A stretch of DNA of 64,000 bases from Myxococcus virescens (GTDB lineage: Bacteria; Myxococcota; Myxococcia; Myxococcales; Myxococcaceae): NCBI RefSeq assembly GCF_900101905.1, contig NZ_FNAJ01000011.1, positions 62,001 through 126,000 of the forward strand, written 5' to 3'. The notes beneath the pieces are model-generated. The model was not told where the DNA came from and searched no databases. It worked only from the letters and a program-made list of their open reading frames with translations. Of this stretch, positions 62,801 through 64,000 are shown piece by piece. Made by a program: the position numbers and the translations under genes. The number at the start of each line of letters is the position of its first letter. Positions within the stretch are counted from its first letter, which is position 1.

Positions 62801-62989
62801 CGCCTCTACGTTGGCAGCTCCGACGGACAGGTCCACCAACTGGAGCTGCTGGATGGCTCCGACTCCGGTCAGGTCTCGATTGGGGGTGCGCAGCGCATCG
62901 GAACTCCCACCATCGACCACACGGTGAGCCGCCTCCACGTGGGCTCCGAAGATGGCCGCATCTGCGCGTTCCCCGTCCCTTTCCCTTGA
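59891..62989 (+). CDS. Large secreted protein: repeated beta domains, FnIII-like domain and PQQ-like propeller
   Basis: The 1,032-residue product has a clear signal peptide (MRPFSASLVAAAALLAPSLG). The N-terminal two thirds is a string of Ig/CARDB-like beta domains (VRNNTSSG...; MVVENRTGT; VRLTVTNPSSTDTFLNVTPR). Near 530-640 lies a fibronectin-III-like domain (DGSVTLTWDNPAVHGGVLIL; TYYYRVFNSDE). The last 340 residues form a PQQ-binding-like propeller with blades such as TGQLLWRWDNG, TGALVWSYQPG and SAQLVWSLPV. A GTG at 59873 overlapping the previous stop would add six residues. It seems extracellular or outer-membrane bound and could bind or sense the small peptide encoded next. Confidence 0.88.
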   Translation: MRPFSASLVAAAALLAPSLGWAQAMTPTAVLTTQPQGGDTRARVVMDEASELTVDVRNNTSSGSPLFRRINEVWFALPSGYIPLASIPPPGWTVDYIANERWVIFYNQDSCNGSGDYGLGQNESARFVLRVVPPTSNNDQNNERFVAGQTFARDTCAGGDFTTSVTTSAASWSRSGLYTTVDVRPRVMGVGGDIDARMVVENRTGTNHNNTTVEGPSTGAGAVTFQVVDTEPTPFRMNIASRNAGVYSARVRTGSAGTLVARVRGVSGNGNTVSPAMDARMVNVGALPVAMDVDTDDAFNNETVRVRLTVTNPSSTDTFLNVTPRAPVFQGTAAASLVSGPGTASVPRLDPGASAHFVWTYQLTGAPFANYRFRGQVDATRNGASVTSNLVDSNQGRIVQHRVRTNISAVAANSTNRSVIYTIQNRGPMPLHEVRLLRPALNYFTVGGVLQTPSGWRMASNSATTGITWESTDATGIPVNGERSFTVVYSNFGAGASLSGPTTFRHRFHLIDDYGGPQIRIDTPMTLVQGTVPDVNRLTGVARDGSVTLTWDNPAVHGGVLILRAEGAPPNLSPTQGLTYAVGANLGNAQVVYADDVGATTTFTDTSVTNGTTYYYRVFNSDELRWYSPGNQPTSQALVATPRARVGAAPLWCYSVGLNASQQPITELGTGIFSAFNDSVVANLTQVTNPSADGAERWRPRPLAGLIGSRFPVVPLHGLSGQYILVGDQGGVASALNAATGQLLWRWDNGGQPIGTIQSFPVTQLFDYANAAYRAAHPNRDLVFFATRLADASRNRVVALNAATGALVWSYQPGNLGMVAGGMVVDYTTNRLFVATRAHAGSPNTLRVLNTLTGQVLAQLPVGDVELSLVRNAYSNLILVTDSDGFVHGVDAASAQLVWSLPVTTRPAPNTPAFTSFVRPQGSGFVASLAAGRVALYDVSGPAQSPPVLRWSTPIASPSGSFSFNRNGVVRLYVGSSDGQVHQLELLDGSDSGQVSIGGAQRIGTPTIDHTVSRLHVGSEDGRICAFPVPFP

Positions 62990-63172
62990 ATGAAGAACGT
63001 CCCTTCTTCCTCGCTCGCACTCCTCATGACTTCGGACGCCTTCCAGACGACGCCCCCTCCTGACGCCGGCCCTGTCTATGAGGCGCCGGCCATTCTCTGG
63101 GAGCAGCCCTTCGTGGCACTGGCGCAGATTTCCCAGTGCAACATCCCCGGTGAGTCGGAGTGCATTCCCTGA
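62990..63172 (+). CDS. Candidate RiPP precursor peptide (60 residues)
   Basis: The ATG at 62990 directly follows the propeller gene stop; a second ATG at 63026 is possible. The peptide has a Pro/Asp-rich leader, then VYEAPAILWEQPFVALAQIS, then QCNIPGESECIP. The Y-E-A-P-A-I block fits Y-x2-P-x-[L/I], the leader motif that lasso-peptide PqqD-like proteins bind. The C-terminus has two cysteines that could be cross-linked, and a Ser. The expected lasso Gly and Thr after the motif are absent, so the core is not a classical lasso. It overlaps the HPr-kinase-like gene. Size, position and motif support precursor status; no modification has been seen. Confidence 0.65.
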   Translation: MKNVPSSSLALLMTSDAFQTTPPPDAGPVYEAPAILWEQPFVALAQISQCNIPGESECIP

Positions 63173-64000
63173 GCCTTCCGCCGGAAGGCCCCTCGGCGGA
63201 CGCGGCCCTCTGTCTGCGAATCGCCGGTTGGACGGGAGTTGTGGAAGTCGGCGATGCGGGCCTGCGAGACTCGCTCCGGCGCATGTTCTCCCGGTTCGTG
63301 GTGTCCCCAAGGCGACAGGGCAGTGAGGTGGCTCGGCTCGTGGCCGTGGCCCCCGCCCAGGCGCGTCCTGCTCCCGTCATTCGCGAGCTGCCACGGGTCC
63401 TCCGCGCGGAGGACGGCGCGCTGCGCCTGGCCGGCGAGGACTACGACGCGGCGCTTTCCGCTGACGGCCTCCAGGCCCACGTGGAGGGGCAGGGGCGGTT
63501 TCCCGTGGAGACGGTGCTGAAGGTGATGCTTGCCCGGGCGCTGGCCCGGCGTGGCGGGCTGCTGGTGCATGGCGTGGCGGTAGCGCACCAGGGCCGGGCC
63601 GCGCTCTTCACGGGGCACTCGGGGGCGGGGAAGAGCACGCTGGGGGCCTTGTGGGCGCAGGCGGGCGGGCAGGTGTTGTCCGATGAGTTGGTGGCTGTGT
63701 GGCCGGAGCCCGGCCAGGGCTGGCGGGCGGCGGGGACTCCGTGGAACGTGGGGCAATCCGCCGAGGCGGCGCTGAGCGCGGTGGGGACGCTGGCGTGGGA
63801 CAGCGTGTCGCGGTGGGAGTTGCAGGCCGCTGGCGATGTCGGACGGATGCTGCTCGTCAATGCCCTGCTGCCCGAGGCGACGCCCGAGGGGCGAGGTGGG
63901 CTGCTTGGCGCGGCGGGACGGTTGCTGTCGGAGGTTTCGCCCGTGCGGTTGGTGTTCGCGCGTGATGCGTCCGCGGTGGCGGTGATTCAGGGAGCGTTGG
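63160..64000 (+). CDS. HPr-kinase-like P-loop protein (partial, runs off the right edge)
   Basis: The frame starts at a GTG (MHSLSLPPEGPSADAAL) 13 bp inside the precursor gene and is open to the window end, giving 280 codons. Near residue 150 the P-loop reads TGHSGAGKST (G-x-S-G-x-G-K-S), as in HPr kinase/phosphorylase. It is preceded by GGLLVHGVAVAHQGRAALF and followed by GGQVLSDELVAVW, the Asp-Glu region typical of HprK. The N-terminal half is not the DRTGG domain. Stand-alone HprK-like kinases next to lasso-type peptides can phosphorylate the peptide (paeninodin case). It may do so here. Downstream genes are not visible. Confidence 0.85.
   Translation, partial: MHSLSLPPEGPSADAALCLRIAGWTGVVEVGDAGLRDSLRRMFSRFVVSPRRQGSEVARLVAVAPAQARPAPVIRELPRVLRAEDGALRLAGEDYDAALSADGLQAHVEGQGRFPVETVLKVMLARALARRGGLLVHGVAVAHQGRAALFTGHSGAGKSTLGALWAQAGGQVLSDELVAVWPEPGQGWRAAGTPWNVGQSAEAALSAVGTLAWDSVSRWELQAAGDVGRMLLVNALLPEATPEGRGGLLGAAGRLLSEVSPVRLVFARDASAVAVIQGAL

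Noticed and set aside
62990-63172. A classical lasso peptide core
   Set aside because: There is a YxxPxI block but no Gly or Thr at the expected later positions, and no Gly1/Asp8-9 pattern; only a general RiPP precursor is claimed.
59429-63310. Minus-strand open frame of nearly 1,300 codons opposite the propeller protein
   Set aside because: The composition (Arg/His/Val-rich) is that of an antisense shadow in GC-rich DNA, whereas the plus strand has a signal peptide, FnIII-like and propeller motifs.

Overview
The window is GC-rich (roughly two thirds G+C), densely coding and shows strong third-position GC codon usage. Ser/Thr kinases of the HRDxS type, a sigma-54 activator with an FHA domain, many Pro/Ala-rich lipoproteins, the GlgE pathway and a GAF-GAF-GGDEF cyclase beside ftsB all point to a myxobacterium, most likely Myxococcus (Myxococcaceae). 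The species is inferred from gene content, not proven.

Layout. 1-1927 (minus): a probable metal-efflux operon read leftwards. It holds a TlpA-like thioredoxin, a Cys-rich exported peptide, a small exported protein with two Cys/His repeats, and an RND adaptor with four of the same repeats that runs off the left edge. 2023-5775 (minus): an exported M36 metalloprotease and an MFS transporter. 5982-8529: polyprenyl synthase, GbsR/MarR regulator, GGCT-like protein, a 31-residue membrane peptide and a small hydrophilic protein. 8530-9415 has no gene but carries a degenerate tandem repeat (period about 97 bp, sub-period about 48 bp). 9416-16617 (minus): a coupled glgE-treS-mak-glgB operon for making alpha-glucan from trehalose through maltose-1-phosphate. 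16838-21465: sigma factor, pentapeptide-repeat protein and several secreted or lipoprotein genes of unknown role. 21601-24965: a divergent pair, FHA sigma-54 activator and Ser/Thr kinase. 25057-31421: lipoprotein alpha-amylase, PHP protein, FmdB zinc ribbon and unknowns.

31815-35339 (plus): fur, a TlpA-like lipoprotein, ftsB and a membrane diguanylate cyclase (DmxA-like), the last two translationally coupled. 35401-41126: di-haem oxidoreductase with an N-terminal carbohydrate-binding-like domain, RsmJ-like methyltransferase, Uma2 protein and HAD 5'-nucleotidase. 41199-47782 (plus): zinc-ribbon protein, predicted pseudokinase with a PEGA domain, NarL-type response regulator, an active/inactive M16 peptidase pair and a pseudouridine synthase. 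47797-49940 (minus): a probable envelope protein and a zinc-ribbon/CarD-like protein. 50106-53337 (plus): mlaE-mlaF-mlaD lipid transport. 53449-58503 (plus): PfkB kinase, PilZ protein, metallophosphoesterase, lipoprotein, psd and hisS.

58649 to the right edge is the most unusual part. It is a tightly packed operon of a Sec11/SipW-like S26 peptidase, a PqqD-family protein, a lipoprotein, a 1,032-residue secreted propeller protein, a 60-residue peptide with a lasso-leader-like YxxPx[IL] motif and two cysteines, and an HPr-kinase-like protein cut by the edge. I read it as the start of an uncharacterised RiPP-type locus.
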